Shown here in pieces: positions 21,732 to 34,006 of a stretch of 64,000 bases of DNA. A program made the translations under genes and the position numbers. The notes beneath the pieces are model-generated. The model saw nothing but the letters and a program-made list of their open reading frames with translations. It was not told the DNA's origin and did no database searches. Location of the stretch: positions 496,001 to 560,000 of the forward strand of contig BTPP01000005.1 of assembly GCA_037102815.1 (NCBI GenBank), written 5' to 3'. The DNA is from Neurospora intermedia. Its lineage: Eukaryota; Ascomycota; Sordariomycetes; Sordariales; Sordariaceae. The first letter of the stretch is position 1; each line of letters opens with the position of its first letter.

Positions 21732-23273
21732 ATGGATCTCCATCCGATAGATCTCGGCAACGCCGGCCTCGATCTCGACACCCTCAAACTCACAGTCGAG
21801 CTTTACCTACAAGATCTCCGGGAGCTGCAGGCAGCAGCCAAAGGAAAAGGAAAACGCCGAGAGGGCGAGACGACAGATCTCGAGATGGCTATTGCGACCT
21901 ATGAGGCAGAACTAGCCTCTGTCAACCAGCATCTTGCCGACCGCGCCATGTGCGCGAGCATCGCCGACGCCGTTCGCCAGGACGCCGTCGCTATCTCCGA
22001 GGCCGTCCAGGCCGAGGAACAAGCAAGACAAGACCGTCAGATGGCCTGCTCGCTGGGTGGCGTTCCTACCTCTGCCCAGCATGCAGCTAGGCCTTCGAGT
22101 CCCGCATTCTCCATCATCACGGAACCGTTTGAGAACGACTTCATTGATAAGCTGAGCGCCATATATATCTCTGATCCGGATGGAGAAGGCGCGGCCGAGT
22201 CTTCTGCATGGGCCGCTAGCCGTCGTCCGCGCTCAACCACTCCAGGCCCGGCGAGACCAGATACTCCGGCCATCATGAGACAGTGTGTGATGTGTAGGGA
22301 TGACTTTCGCTTTTATCGGATGGCTACCTTCCCATGCCAGCACCACATGTGCCAGGGCTGTTTGGTCGAACTTTTTACTCGCCTGTTGACGGATCAGACC
22401 CTGTTTCCTCCTCGATGTTGTCGTGAGCCGATTGCTTTGGACAAGGCTCGCTTCTTGCTTGGTCCAGAATTGGTCGGAAAATTCTTGGCCAAGAAGATTG
22501 AGTACGAAACACCCGACGCAACTTACTGCTCACAGCCTACTTGCTCTCAGTTCATACCGCCGCAGGGTATCGCAAATGATGTTGGCACTTGTGCCAAGTG
22601 CGGGGAGAAGACCTGCGTGGTCTGTAAAGGCCAAGCCCATGTTGGTACAGACTGCCCTGAAGATTCCATCACAAAGGAGGTGCTTCAGATGGCGGAGGCA
22701 GAAGGGTGGAGGAGATGCTATTCTTGTAAAAGGATGGTGGAGCTGGACTATGGCTGCAACCACATTAGTAAGTTTACCTATTTTCTTGCGGCAAATCCCA
22801 GTGAAAGGCTCCTTATATATTAGGGAGGTTTCCGGCAAAAAAAACCCATCGCACGACCATAGCGATGTAAACTTACTACGCTCGGTGTGACTGGCGAGCC
22901 CAGCCGAACAGATGAAAGACTGACTGTGGTTGTAGCTTGTCCTTGTGGTGCTCACTTCTGCTATGCATGTGGCGAAGTGTGGAAAAGATGTCATTGCGAA
23001 TTGTACAGTGAGGAGGCTCTCATGGCTCAAGCTAACAGACACGTCAATCGAGATGCGAGAGCTGGACGACTCCCAGAGCCAGTGAGGCAGGAGCGAGTAG
23101 CGGCAGCTGCGCAGCACTTGCTCGAGAATCATGAGTGTGTTCATGCCAGATGGAAAGGGCGAGGAGGGAGGTTCCAATGCGAAGAATGTCACGACTGGCT
23201 ACCTCAATTCATCTATGAGTGCCAGCAGTGTCGCTTGCTCGCCTGCAGGAGATGTCGTTTCAACCGTCTTTGA
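21732..23273 (+). CDS. RBR-type (RING-between-RING) E3 ubiquitin-protein ligase
   Basis: Two exons, 21732-22767 and 22936-23273, give 457 residues. The 168-bp intron (GTAAGT...TGTAG) splits the Thr codon of GCNHITCPCGAHFCYACG, and splicing restores this RING2 block exactly. Order: a helical N-terminal region (1-175), RING1 from Cys185 (CVMCRDDF...CQHHMC...CC), an in-between-RING zinc region from about 265 (YCSQPTCSQF, CAKCGEKTCVVCKG), and RING2 from about 327. Cys342 in GCNH is at the position of the catalytic cysteine that takes ubiquitin as a thioester in HHARI/Parkin-type ligases. A further Cys-rich block (CEECHDWLPQFIYEC, CRRCRFNRL) ends the protein. I chose the ATG at 21732 because the frame upstream has no other ATG. 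Substrates are unknown. Confidence 0.9.
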
Positions 23274-24098
23274 GGTTCATGATTGATCTGGGGAAGAGAG
23301 GGGCACACACCGGTTTCGGACCGCTATGACTTGGTGGCCGTCCTACCAGTAATTGCAAGATCAAGCTTCGCTGACAACGCCGCCCTGCTTCCGACCAAGT
23401 GTTAGTAATTCGTACAAACATTGGGTTTCATCTAACTTAACATCAAACACCAGACGATATTGAAGTAAATATGCATCGAACAAATTTCCTCGCCTTTACC
23501 CTTTCCCCAACCCTCTTTACTCTTTCCTTTGTCTCCTCTTAAACAAAACACCCACCCATCCCCAACTGAACCCTCCTCTCCATGAACGTAAACTACGGCC
23601 ATGAGACCTACACTCCGCGCTTCACCTCCCTAGACTGGAGGTACCGAGCTCAAGTACGAATCAGAACCGACGTGACCCATCCATCGCTCTCAACTGGAGC
23701 TACACTAACTACACTAACCAGCACTCATCCCATGCCCTTTTCTAAAAACAAACTTCAAGGGGGCGTTTATTTCAAGGTTGCAACCCCTGACAGTTTATAG
23801 TCGAGGGTACCTTGAAAAGAAGAGATGAATCGATAGATTCCACTCGTGGTGAGCATGTCATTGTAGTTTTCAGCGAAAGGGGAAAAAAAAGTCCCTGATT
23901 TAGCTACTCGTACTAGATTATTTCGTTTGCGCTCTTGTTTGTAGTTTGGTAAGGTAGGGAACAACTTTAAGCTTTATCATTCATTCTTTCACAAAAATGA
24001 AACCAAAACGGCTTCTACACTACATTCATTTCCTGCACACCTCTTCTTTTTAGAGATTGTTGAAGGCATTACTATCATTTCTTCTTCTTCTTCTTCTT

Positions 24099-24131
<33 letters not shown>

Positions 24132-24496
24132 GTGGCGCGCATAGTTGACGGTGCCGCCCAACAAGTTATATTGCCTGGCAACGAAAGAGGACGAGGCGAC
24201 AAACATAGAAAAGGCAACAGAGGGTACTCCCGGATGTAAATACCGGCAAGAACTTGGATATTTGATTAGGTTTTATTTCAAGTAAGTAAATTATAACTAA
24301 TACTGCGCTAGCTAATTGGTATTAAAACAGCTTTCTGGAAAGCCTTGGTTGGTGTTTCCTACATTGATTACATTACACATTATCTTTTACTATTCATCTC
24401 TTTGGTTCGTAGGGTCGTTACTAACTCCTGGAGTCCAAAGGCCCTGGTTCCAGCCCAGTTCCCCTTTCCCTAGTAGTCACCCAATTACCCCCTCAC
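23274..24496. other. Intergenic region between convergent genes
   Basis: This 1.2 kb contains the 3' ends of the RBR gene (+) and the Pls-like gene (-) and a (TTC)16 run. I see no gene. Confidence 0.55.
24079..24128. repeat. (TTC)16 microsatellite
   Basis: Sixteen perfect TTC units plus TT, in intergenic DNA downstream of the Pls-like gene. The apparent poly-Leu frame through it is an artefact. Confidence 0.95.
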
Positions 24497-27400
24497 TCAC
24501 TCAACAACCTTCGTCCCATCTTTCCCTCCTCCCACCAAATCAATCCCAACCCCATCAACAACACACCTCCTCCCCACCCTCCTAAACTCCTCCCCCGGCC
24601 ACCCTTGCACCGTAACGCCCTCCTTCACCGTCTCACCCCCCATCACCAACGTATGCTCCAGCAGACACGCATCCCTCTGCATCTCCGCCCCGCTCAACAA
24701 CCTGCTCCCCGTCCTCAACACCGCCCCATCTCCGACCTTCAACCTATTCAAATCAAATTTACCTCTAGTATTGATATGCGCCACCAGGCTCGCATCGTCC
24801 ACCGTCACTCTGTCTCCCAGCACTAACAACTCCGGCTCGGTAAACACGAGCGAAGGCCGGCCATTGACAAACAAAGCGCAGTCTTTGCCAATCTTGGCGC
24901 CCAAAGCCCGGAAATAAGCCACGGTGAAACAAGTTCCGGTGAGCATCCCCAGCACGCCCTGGCCTGCAAAGCAGGTGCGGCGGAGTTGTTCGATGGATAG
25001 CAGGAGTTGCCAGCGCTGGCAGTAAGGGGAAAGGTCCCAGGAGTGAGTGCCCGGTTGGCGGCGGCCGAGGAGGATCCATTTGGCGGCGATGGTGATGAGG
25101 AGAGCCAAGAAGGCGAGTAGGGTGTTGAAGACGGCGAAGACGGCGGTCAAGAGGCCGAAGAGGGCCATGGGTTGCGAGAGGATGGCGTGCGAGACGGGGT
25201 GGTCGGGGTGGCGGGCGATGAAGAGGTTGATGATTTGGATGGTGGAGATGGAGGGGGCGGTCCAGTAAAGGGCTGTAAATAGGCGGTTGAAGATGGAGTA
25301 GGCGGTGATGGTAAACGGAGAGAAGACGTGGTAAGGGGCGAGACCGAGGTAGAAGGCGCGGCCGAAGGGGGTGCTTTTCACGGCGGGGACGCTGGCAGGG
25401 TCTTCAGCTTCGGTGTCGGAATTGGAATGGGTGAAGTCCCCGGGAACGTCAGAGGTAGGGCGGGTGATGGGAATGTTAGGGGTACTGTGACCCTCTTCGG
25501 GGTCATTGGTGCCTTGGGGGTAGCGTACGCTTTCGATGGAAGGCTTCTCCTCCTGGGTCTGAGCAGGTTGTTGCGCTACACGGGCGTTGCGTCGGGAGAC
25601 TCGGCTCTTGTCACCACCTTTGGAGGCCGCGCCGGTCGAGAGACAGAGAGAGTCGCCGCCTTTGGAACCGACGTACACTCCGTTGGCGACATACTCCTTG
25701 TTTCGGCGGGTGAGTGCACCCGATCCAAGCACCGTGTCTTCGCCAACAGTCACACCAGGGAGACAAACCACACGATCAGCGATCATAGCGCGGTCACCAA
25801 TCTTGATGGGCTCAGAACCGAGACCATCAGAAGTAACAAAATATGAACGAGATCCAAAGACGACATCGTTGCCAACCTCGAGAAGATGGTAGTCCGTGAT
25901 GCCGGGTCCAGTGCCAGGCCAGTAAACACGCTTACCAATCTTGGCCCCAAGCATCCGAAGGATAACAGAAGTCATTTCATAATGCTGACCAAACAAGCCA
26001 GTCAACGTCTTCAGCGACCTGTTCGGGTAGATTGTCCTCATCAAATCCAGTCTCCAGCGTTCGATCTGTCCGCGACCCTTAGCGCTGCTCGGCTTCAGCT
26101 TGCCAAACATCAAATCTAACAGCGTTTTGATGGTCATCACAGCGGCAAACTCGAAAAACGGACCGAACATCACGCCCAAGCCCACAGCCAAATAGTGATA
26201 ACCGATTCGGTCGTTGCCGGCCCACCAGGTGATGATGTCCGGCAGTGGAGCAACGGCCCGTGGGGGTCTGCCCTCAACCAACCCAACCATACCAAGCAGC
26301 CACGGGCCACCGGCAACCAAGCTGACAAGGCCGTACAGCGGCATGGTCAAAAACAGAGTCAAGGCCCAGTGCGGCTGCGGAGCGCGGTGCACGGATAGAT
26401 CGCGGTTGGCCTCGGTGGCATCGTTCAACTCCCAGCTGCTCGAGTTGGGACCGATGCAAGCACTATCAGGGACCTGAGTGCCGGGAGCCACGTTGGCGGC
26501 AAGACCGACGGAGGCGTTAGCGCCGATGGTGATCTTGCCTAAATACATGGACGTGTTGGCTTCAGCGCCGAACGGGCGGACGATGCACTTGTCGAGAAAG
26601 GCGTTGGGGCCGATGGTTAACAGATCGTATTCACCCAGCTGACAATCACGTAGTTCGACGCCGCTACCGATTTTGGCGCCCAGGAGACGGTAGTACCAAA
26701 CAATGGTGTAGTTGTGGTGTCTGTGGAACGAAAGATATTAGAAGATTATCCGGGAATAGCGGTAATGAATTATTCATTGGCGAAGGCTTTGTTTACATCG
26801 GAGAAAAGGGGGAGAATCTTGGCAGAACGTACCTGAAAATGCCCTGTCCAGTCAAAGCAATCACCTTCTGTGTCAACCACCACCTAGTATGATACCATCC
26901 CCACATCGGATATACTCCTTCCTTGTATCTGCCCATGATCAACCACTTGGCCAGAATGCCAATGATGGGCCGCACAACCGACATAACCACCCGCGCAAAG
27001 AGCAGTGTTGTAACGATGTTGACCAACCGGCCAAAAGGCCATCTGCTCGTCGACCACCCCTCCATGTGTGCCAGTGTCAGCAAGAAGATAGCCCAGTGCG
27101 CCCCGCGCCTAAGGGGGTACAGAATCGTCATGGGCACCAGTTGCAGCACCATCAGGAATGGGTTTGTAGAGCTGTGGGTTTTGATGGGGGTCGGCAGTCC
27201 TTCACATCTGGCCTGCTGCTCCGCGTCAGAGTCACATAGGGTGGTGTCGCTGTAGGAGGTATATGCCGAGGAGCTGGGCCGGGAAGCGAGCTTCTCGTCG
27301 ATGACAGCCGATAAGGCGTCAACGGAGCCGCCACGGAAGACGAGGTCGATGGGTAGTGAGACACCGAACTCGGAACGGAGAGCAGACAAAAGCCTACCGG

Positions 27401-29719
27401 CCCGAAGGGAGTCACCCCCTAGGTCAAAGAAGTCGGCGTCGGCAGTGATTTCGTGGACCGAAAGGCCGAGAATGGGGGCCATGATGCGAGTTACCTGTGA
27501 AGCCGTGTTGCCCGAGGCCGAGGAGTCACCGGTTCCTGGACGGTTGTTTTGTTCGTAAAGCAGGGACTCGAGAGCTTCACGGGTGGGCGTGGTGCCGAGT
27601 TTTGCCGGTAGAGGAGATTGCAGGATGTGGAAACGGTGTGGGACAAGATAGCCGGGTACCAGAGAGGACAGCTTGGACTTGAGCGAGTCAATGACCTTGT
27701 ACAGCTCGCTGACATCGGAAATCTCCTCCTTAGGGGCGAGGTAGACTTCAAAGCCGCCGGATTGAGGGTTCTGATGAACGTGGTGGGCGATTTCCAGGGG
27801 CAAGAGAGCGGTTATGCTGCGATGTATGTTCGTGTCATCGATGCTACAAAGGGTCGAGGAGATGCTAACCGATAGGGGTGTGTTGGGAGGTGGGCAGGTA
27901 GCTTCGTAGTGGACGTCGCAGTAGCGAGAACTATCAGTCAGCTCGGGAAGGCCCAGGCGGTCCGCCAACTTGATGCGTAGTACCTTGTTGTTGCTCTTGG
28001 GCACGTCCTCCATGTAGACAATCAGGCCAGGCCACTTTGCCTGTTGCAACGACTTCTTCAGGGCTTGATGGAGTTGCCTGGTATCAATACGCTGAGCGCC
28101 AGGAGGCGTGACTAGCACAGCACCAACGACCTCTTGAAGGACATCGTGACGGACAGAGAAACAAAGGGCTTGCGAAACACGGTTGAAGATCGGTGACTCG
28201 GGGTCCTGTGCGGCAGCAATGATGGCGTTTTCAACCTCGAAGGGTGAGATAATCTCGCCACCACGGTTGATGACTTCCTTGCTGCGACCAGTGATGAAGA
28301 GGTAGCCGTCCGAGGAGAGGCGGCCAAGATCACCGGTATCAAACCACCCATCTGGAGTGAAGGTGCTACTGTCGTACTGACCCTCTGCAGTGAGGTAGCC
28401 GGGGAAGACGGGCTCCCTGCGGACACAGATACGACCCACGGTGTCGGAGGGTTGATGGCTGTTGTTCCAGTCGAGAATGGCAAGTTCAGGACCGACGGCG
28501 ATACCGGAAGTGCCGGGCTTGTCAAGTTTGTAGTTTGTTGGCGGGGTTGAGATGGGCATGCATCTGTCTTGGGTCAGTGAAAGTCCAGACAAGCGCACAA
28601 ACGAGGTACTCACTCAGTCATTCCATAACTCGGCAGCACAATTGCCCCATCAAAGGTCTCTTTCAGCTTAACAGCCAAGGCAGGTAGCAGTCCACCAGCG
28701 GCATTACACACCAATCGGACTCTGCTCTTAGCAAGCGCTTCGGGTCGGTCCTCCGCTTGATCTAGAATCATCTGATGCATTGACGGCGAAGCATAGTACC
28801 ATGTTGCCCCATGGTCCTGCACAACATCCCAGAAGAGGGTCGGATCAAAGGCCGAACAGCAGATAACGGACCCACCCGAGAAGATGGGCGAGAAGATGTT
28901 TCTAATCAAGCCGCCAATGTGAAATAAGGGCATCATGTTGAGACAGACATCATCCGGCGTCAACCCCCACGAGTCGATGACAAAGGCTACGCCAGCAACA
29001 ATGTTCTGGATGGTAATTGGAACAAGCTTCTTGGTACCTGAAGTACCGCTGGTGAACAGGATGATGGCTACATCGTCTGTCCCGTTTGGCGCTGGCTGGG
29101 AGCAGCCTGCTGCTTGGGGCGTGACTAGCTGTCCAGTCAAGTCTCTGATGGAAATTCGCGTAGGTTGGCCACGCTGAGGCAGGTCACTCTCAACCAGCAA
29201 CACTGTCAGCCCTTCCAGGGCCGTCCATGATGAAGAACCCGTAAGTCCCAACCGCTCCGCATCCTTTGCGGAGGTCAAAATGACTGAAGCACCCGTCTGC
29301 CGTACATCAGCGCGAAACTGTTCAGCCCCAACAGCCTTATCGCAGTTGACTGGTGAAGCAATGCATGTGTTTGCTACGGCTAGACAAACTGCAGCGAGGA
29401 CAGGGCCATTGGGGAGAGCGATACAAACAATGGGCTTGGTAAGTTTACCCCTTTGTGGCACGTCAAGAGCCTTGCTAGGGAGAGCGAAGTTGTCGGCAAA
29501 GCCCTTGAGGGAGCCATGGGTGAGAACTGTGCTTAGGTCGGGCGTACTGAGAGCCGGCTTAGGGCTGGGTTGGATAAAGGCTGACAGGCTGGTGTAGGAA
29601 ACTCTGAAAGAATCGAGAACTTGTTGTTGCTGGGAGCAGTCAAGCCCGGATGCCGTCTTTGACCGAAGCTGGCTTGTGGCTTGTGCGTAAGAGAGTAGGA
29701 TGTCGTATGGAGACGCCAT
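24497..29719 (-). CDS. NRPS-like adenylation/carrier enzyme with membrane and hexapeptide C-terminus (Pls/poly-amino-acid synthetase type)
   Basis: Three exons on the minus strand, 29719-28614, 28563-26833 and 26720-24497, keep one frame and give 1686 residues. Splicing restores PSYGMTECMPIS and GIFRHHNYTIVWYYR. An adenylation domain covers about 1-580: ILFTSGTSGTKK (A3, 220-231), FHIGG, YGMTE (A5, 365-369), DTGDLGR (A7, 444-450), GRSKEVINRGGE (A8) and NKVLRIKL (A10). A carrier domain follows, with phosphopantetheine Ser754 in FDLGGDSLRAG. The remainder alternates at least six hydrophobic segments with three left-handed hexapeptide-like blocks (about 950-1010, 1200-1275, 1560-1610). This order is that of Pls-type epsilon-poly-L-lysine synthetases and PosA-family enzymes, in which the membrane part extends the chain. 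No condensation, thioesterase or reductase domain is present. The amino acid used cannot be read safely. It is probably plasma-membrane located and makes a homopolymer or short peptide; the product is inferred. Confidence 0.88.
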
Positions 29720-32700
29720 GATGATGTGTAGTGATTAGTGACTGGTTTTCACCTTGGTAGTCGTTGTCTCGTCTGCCAAGATCTGATATTAAGCAGCCCG
29801 TCCGTCCTGCGGATACTGTTTGATGGCTTGCCGACCGGATACAGGATGTTCATGGTGAGTTCCTGATGAATACTGTAGAGCAGCAGTGAAGAAGATATCA
29901 ACAAGTGGATTGATGATCAATGAGACTGTTTGGTGATGTTAGACAACTCTAACAAGTTTTGGAGTGATGTGGACTATGAGCACGAGATATCGAGATCGAC
30001 AGTGCCAACGAAGAAGTGATGACGGAGTAGATGAACCCAAGCTTGCGCGAGAGAACATTGTCTTTCACGCCTTTTCTTCTTCTTCTTTTTTCCGATTTTT
30101 CGATTATTTTTTTCTTTCTTTCATATTCTACCGTGGAACAGTGACTGTACAAACTCCATGACCGGGGGGACGATTGTCTAATCTTGGCAAATAAGCTTGT
30201 CTTCGTCCCAAGACGGCGGATGAACCCGAGTAGAATCAGACTAAGAACCGCTCATCACCCATTTTGGTTTTGTCTCTTGGATGACGTTATGCCCGGGTGC
30301 TGGTGCTTGGCAAAGGGGATCTGTTTACGCTTGTGGGAGAACTGCGTATCATAGTATGCTCACCATCATCGAATCGGGACTGGGCGATCGAGGCACATCC
30401 TCAGGAGGGTTCGCGATGGGATTCGGCTGAAGCCGTTCTTGGCAGTGTTGATCATCTTTGGCTGTGCGTTTCAAGCTTTGTTGAAGTGCCGTGACAGGCA
30501 CAGAAAAGAGTACCCAGACCCATCTAAAACCGGAGATGGCAGCGTCGTTGGTCCATAAGAGCCGATATCAAACATTGTAGGAAACTCGAAGAAGGACCGT
30601 GTGGGCTTTGAGTGTTTTGCGTTTGTGGACTTGTTGTGAACAAGACACTTGAGGCAAAGCTCTCACTCTCTCTCTCTCATAGACGTTGTTTGTTTTCTAA
30701 CCCATCAGCTCGCAATTCTGCTAAGAGTCCGAGTCACCTCATCCCCGCGAGTTTCCTATTCATAAAGGAAAGGGGGTGATCTTTTGCCCTTCCCATAATA
30801 GGTTGCAAAGAGCCAGCCCCCCTAGTGGATCATGAGAAGATCCAAGATCTTGAAGATGACCAGAGAGCATTCAAAAGAAGATCTCACCGGCTGAGGTAGA
30901 ACCCTGTCGAACATTGGCAGGGTCGTCCATAGAGCTGCATCTGTCAACCGGTAGTTGGACAGTGTCCAAACTGTTGATCTGCAAAAACGGGCTTGGCCGA
31001 ATCATCGCCAAACCGTTCCTGCATGTGGACGAGCCAAGCCGCGAAGGGATGAATGACGTTTCAAGACCCTAAGGTTCCAAATTGGGAGTCTGAGAATAAG
31101 GGACTCGCTCACTTGAGCGACACCATCACGAGGCTGGCGGTCTTGGCCTTGTAAGCATAAGCCATTCAAGCTTGCCAGCCTTTTCGATTTCCCAGCCTTC
31201 GCTCATCTGGGTCTTTCTTGGAGACTAATGCCTCCCGCTCTGACTTGAGCAATTCTCTTATCAAAGTGTTTGAGATGGAAAACGAGCTAGGGAATATTGG
31301 GAGAGTTCAAGTGGAGATCGGCCTGACTGACACGGGTAGAAATGATCTGAAGCGTGCAACGAGACAAGTACAATAAGAACAAAAGCTGGTCGCGAGATAC
31401 CGGTGAGGGAGCATCAGTAAGAGATAAGGTAGGCTGCAAGGGATAAGAATGAAAACGAGAGATCAGGTATCTTTGAGGAATACAGTGAAGCGAAGAGCGT
31501 GGTTGATTTGTCATTGGGAAGGGAAATGGTGCTTCCATGCGAGAAAAGGCTGACTCTGGACGCGCCGCATCGTACACTAGAGTGAATCTCGGGGCTTGTC
31601 GGCTCTATTGCGTGAGAGGAGGTCCACTTACTCGGGCCGTGCCGGGACATTCACCACAAAGATGTGGTCCCTTCTTCCGGCTGATTTCCGCGGTTGCCCG
31701 AAAACACAAGGAAGCCTTTATTCCCAAGGCAAGGTCGGGCCCCTCTGCATAAGAGAAGAAAGTGATGACTAGCCCAACAGCTCCACCGGTGTTGAGAGTT
31801 CCGGGACATGAGCGCCATCGTCTTGTATGTCTGCAGAATAGGCGTCACAGGATCCTGGGTCGTACAAGTCAATGAATCCAGATAGCGTCTGGACTTGTTG
31901 TGTTTTGGAGTGGTTACGGTATTGATCCTGTAACAACGCGCGACAAGGGACGAAGTAGGGGCAATGGAGCCGATAGTGTAGTAGCATCTTATGTAGGATG
32001 TGTGAGGCATAACATGCAACAGAATGGCTGGATCGTTTGAAGGCATAGTGGATCGGAAGGTGTCGGGGGCCGTAGGTCTCGAGACACGTGAAGTTCCCAG
32101 GACTGGTGACGCGACACTGACTTTTCCCTCCCCTCTTTGAAATATTGGTCATGTCAAAAGTTGGTTCCTGAGTTTCCTTTGTGTGGTGGATGGAGAGTTC
32201 TGGTAGACGAGCTTCTCAATGAGCCATTGAGGATCTCTCTTGGGGCTTGCCAGTCATCAAGACATGGATGCTTGGATCGAGGCCAATGTTCCTGGCAGCG
32301 GAGACATTGGTTGCAAAGTTGACGGTCAAGAAGCACATGTCGCCGTGTGTGACCGATTTTGGATCGTAGACACGCCAGCGTGGACTGGAAGAAAATGTGT
32401 CTGTGGAAGACGAAGGATGTCGAGAGAAGAACTTCAAGTGGAAGTCACGAAAAAGGTTGAACTGACTGCCGACTTCAGTTCAGGTGTGATTCAAGCCAGA
32501 AACTCCAAGGAAGGTACGGACTAGGAAACCGGGCCGACAGCATATTTCGACAACTGGTGCCAAGACTATTGGCTCACCTTGACGGCCCGTCAGCGCCAGC
32601 CTTTATCAACGGCTAATCGCGTACCTATCCCGCCACATCCTTGACAGCTGAGAGCTGTCGGCAGCTGTTCCTCGGCATCTCACTGGGGGGCTTGATGCAG

Positions 32701-32791
32701 GTCATTCCTCCCCCGCGTCGCCATCTTTCCCCGGGCAGCTTCCATTTTCATGGTTTCTTCCATTTCTTTACTGTAGCCTCTCAGGCTCTGC
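29720..32791. other. Gene-poor divergent intergenic region
   Basis: About 3 kb between the divergent Pls-like and F-box genes. There are pyrimidine-rich (30,070-30,125) and CT-repeat (30,668-30,680) tracts. Frames at 31,287-32,152 (minus) and 32,137-32,524 (plus) are short and lack family signal. I call no gene. Confidence 0.5.
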
Positions 32792-34006
32792 ATGAAGCGA
32801 GCCTCTTCAGTTACAATTGAGTCCAAAATGCCCGCAACGCCATCAACATCGCGATCGGGTCACCACTCGCAAAGTTCAATAGTCAGTGATGTGAGCGCTG
32901 TAAATGTGGTGGTGGGGCCACCCGAAATCGCAAACACCAACACCACGGGCATCACCACCAAAACCAAAGTCAAGGTCACCGTTCTGTACGAAGACGCCGG
33001 CGCCGATGGACTCGAGCCACTGGTCGATCTCACACAAGCCATTCCACTACACTCGAAAAAGACGGACCGGAAGCAGAAGAGACGCGACAAGAAAGAAGCG
33101 AAACGGGCCTCGACGGTGCCGCCCCGAGGCATGCTCGACCTCCCCTACGAGCTCCTCTACGACATCATCACCCTCGTCGAACCCAGAGAGCTGTTTGTCC
33201 TCTGCCGCGTTAACAAGTCGCTTCGTAACTTCATCCTGTCCCAAGAACACCTCATCACGCGCGACATCATAGCCTGGCGCTACCCCTCTCTCTCCAAATG
33301 CTTCCGCCTTCCTGTCCTGGCCCAGGATCTCGACGAAAACGCCCGTCGCGCGCTCAACGAAGCCTATGGCGATGCGCTTAGCCCTAGACGAGTCAATGCC
33401 AACTATAAACATGTCCAGTCTCCTGACCCGTCCCTTGTTTGCTTCTGCTACACCTGTCGTCTTCGCTGGATTTTCCTTTGCATCATTGTCGACTTCGCCC
33501 ACTGGCAGCATCATCTGGACAACGGACTGCCTATTCCCACTATCCCTCGCGGTGCCGACCCAGACTGGAACAAGAAACTGGTCGCCGAGCACGCCCAGGT
33601 GGTTGTCAAGGCCCTTCACAGCCAGCTGTGGTACGTGAGGCTGCTGCAAGCACATTTGACCTCCATCACCCGCTCTATTCGCCGAAACACTGCCAACCAA
33701 GGCAACAGACGATCTCGCTTTCGCATGACGCCCTCCGACGTCGCCAGCGGCACCGACGCCTTTCTCGACCGGAGCGGCCCTCCCACCGTCGACTTTCCCT
33801 ACAACCGCGACAACTATGACATGCTCGAGGCATTCATGCCATCACGAAGTTGGATCAAGGATGACGGGAAATGGGTCTACGTTCCTGCTGATCAGCACGA
33901 ACGAGAACTTCGCCTGCTCGAGCGTCAGAGACAGGAGGCGCCGTCATCGACTGCCGTGTCCCAAACGCCGCCTGCCGCACTTGTGCCGAGATCCATGATC
34001 TTTTAA
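32792..34006 (+). CDS. F-box domain protein
   Basis: This single-exon frame of 404 residues starts at the ATG at 32792; an in-frame ATG at 32828 is an alternative. Residues 1-110 are Ser/Thr-rich and then basic (KKTDRKQKRRDKKEAKR). An F-box is visible at about 115-160: LDLPYELLYDIITLVEP...LCRVNKSLRNFIL. The following region (about 205-265) has CFCYTCRLRW...IIVDFAHWQHHLD and PIPTIPRG, a pattern I associate with a conserved class of fungal F-box proteins. The expected role is substrate adaptor for an SCF (Skp1-cullin) ubiquitin ligase, in nucleus or cytosol. No WD, LRR or Kelch substrate module is recognisable, so the target is unknown. Confidence 0.82.
   Translation: MKRASSVTIESKMPATPSTSRSGHHSQSSIVSDVSAVNVVVGPPEIANTNTTGITTKTKVKVTVLYEDAGADGLEPLVDLTQAIPLHSKKTDRKQKRRDKKEAKRASTVPPRGMLDLPYELLYDIITLVEPRELFVLCRVNKSLRNFILSQEHLITRDIIAWRYPSLSKCFRLPVLAQDLDENARRALNEAYGDALSPRRVNANYKHVQSPDPSLVCFCYTCRLRWIFLCIIVDFAHWQHHLDNGLPIPTIPRGADPDWNKKLVAEHAQVVVKALHSQLWYVRLLQAHLTSITRSIRRNTANQGNRRSRFRMTPSDVASGTDAFLDRSGPPTVDFPYNRDNYDMLEAFMPSRSWIKDDGKWVYVPADQHERELRLLERQRQEAPSSTAVSQTPPAALVPRSMIF

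Noticed and set aside
24057-24239. Poly-Leu frame
   Set aside because: It is produced entirely by the (TTC)16 microsatellite.
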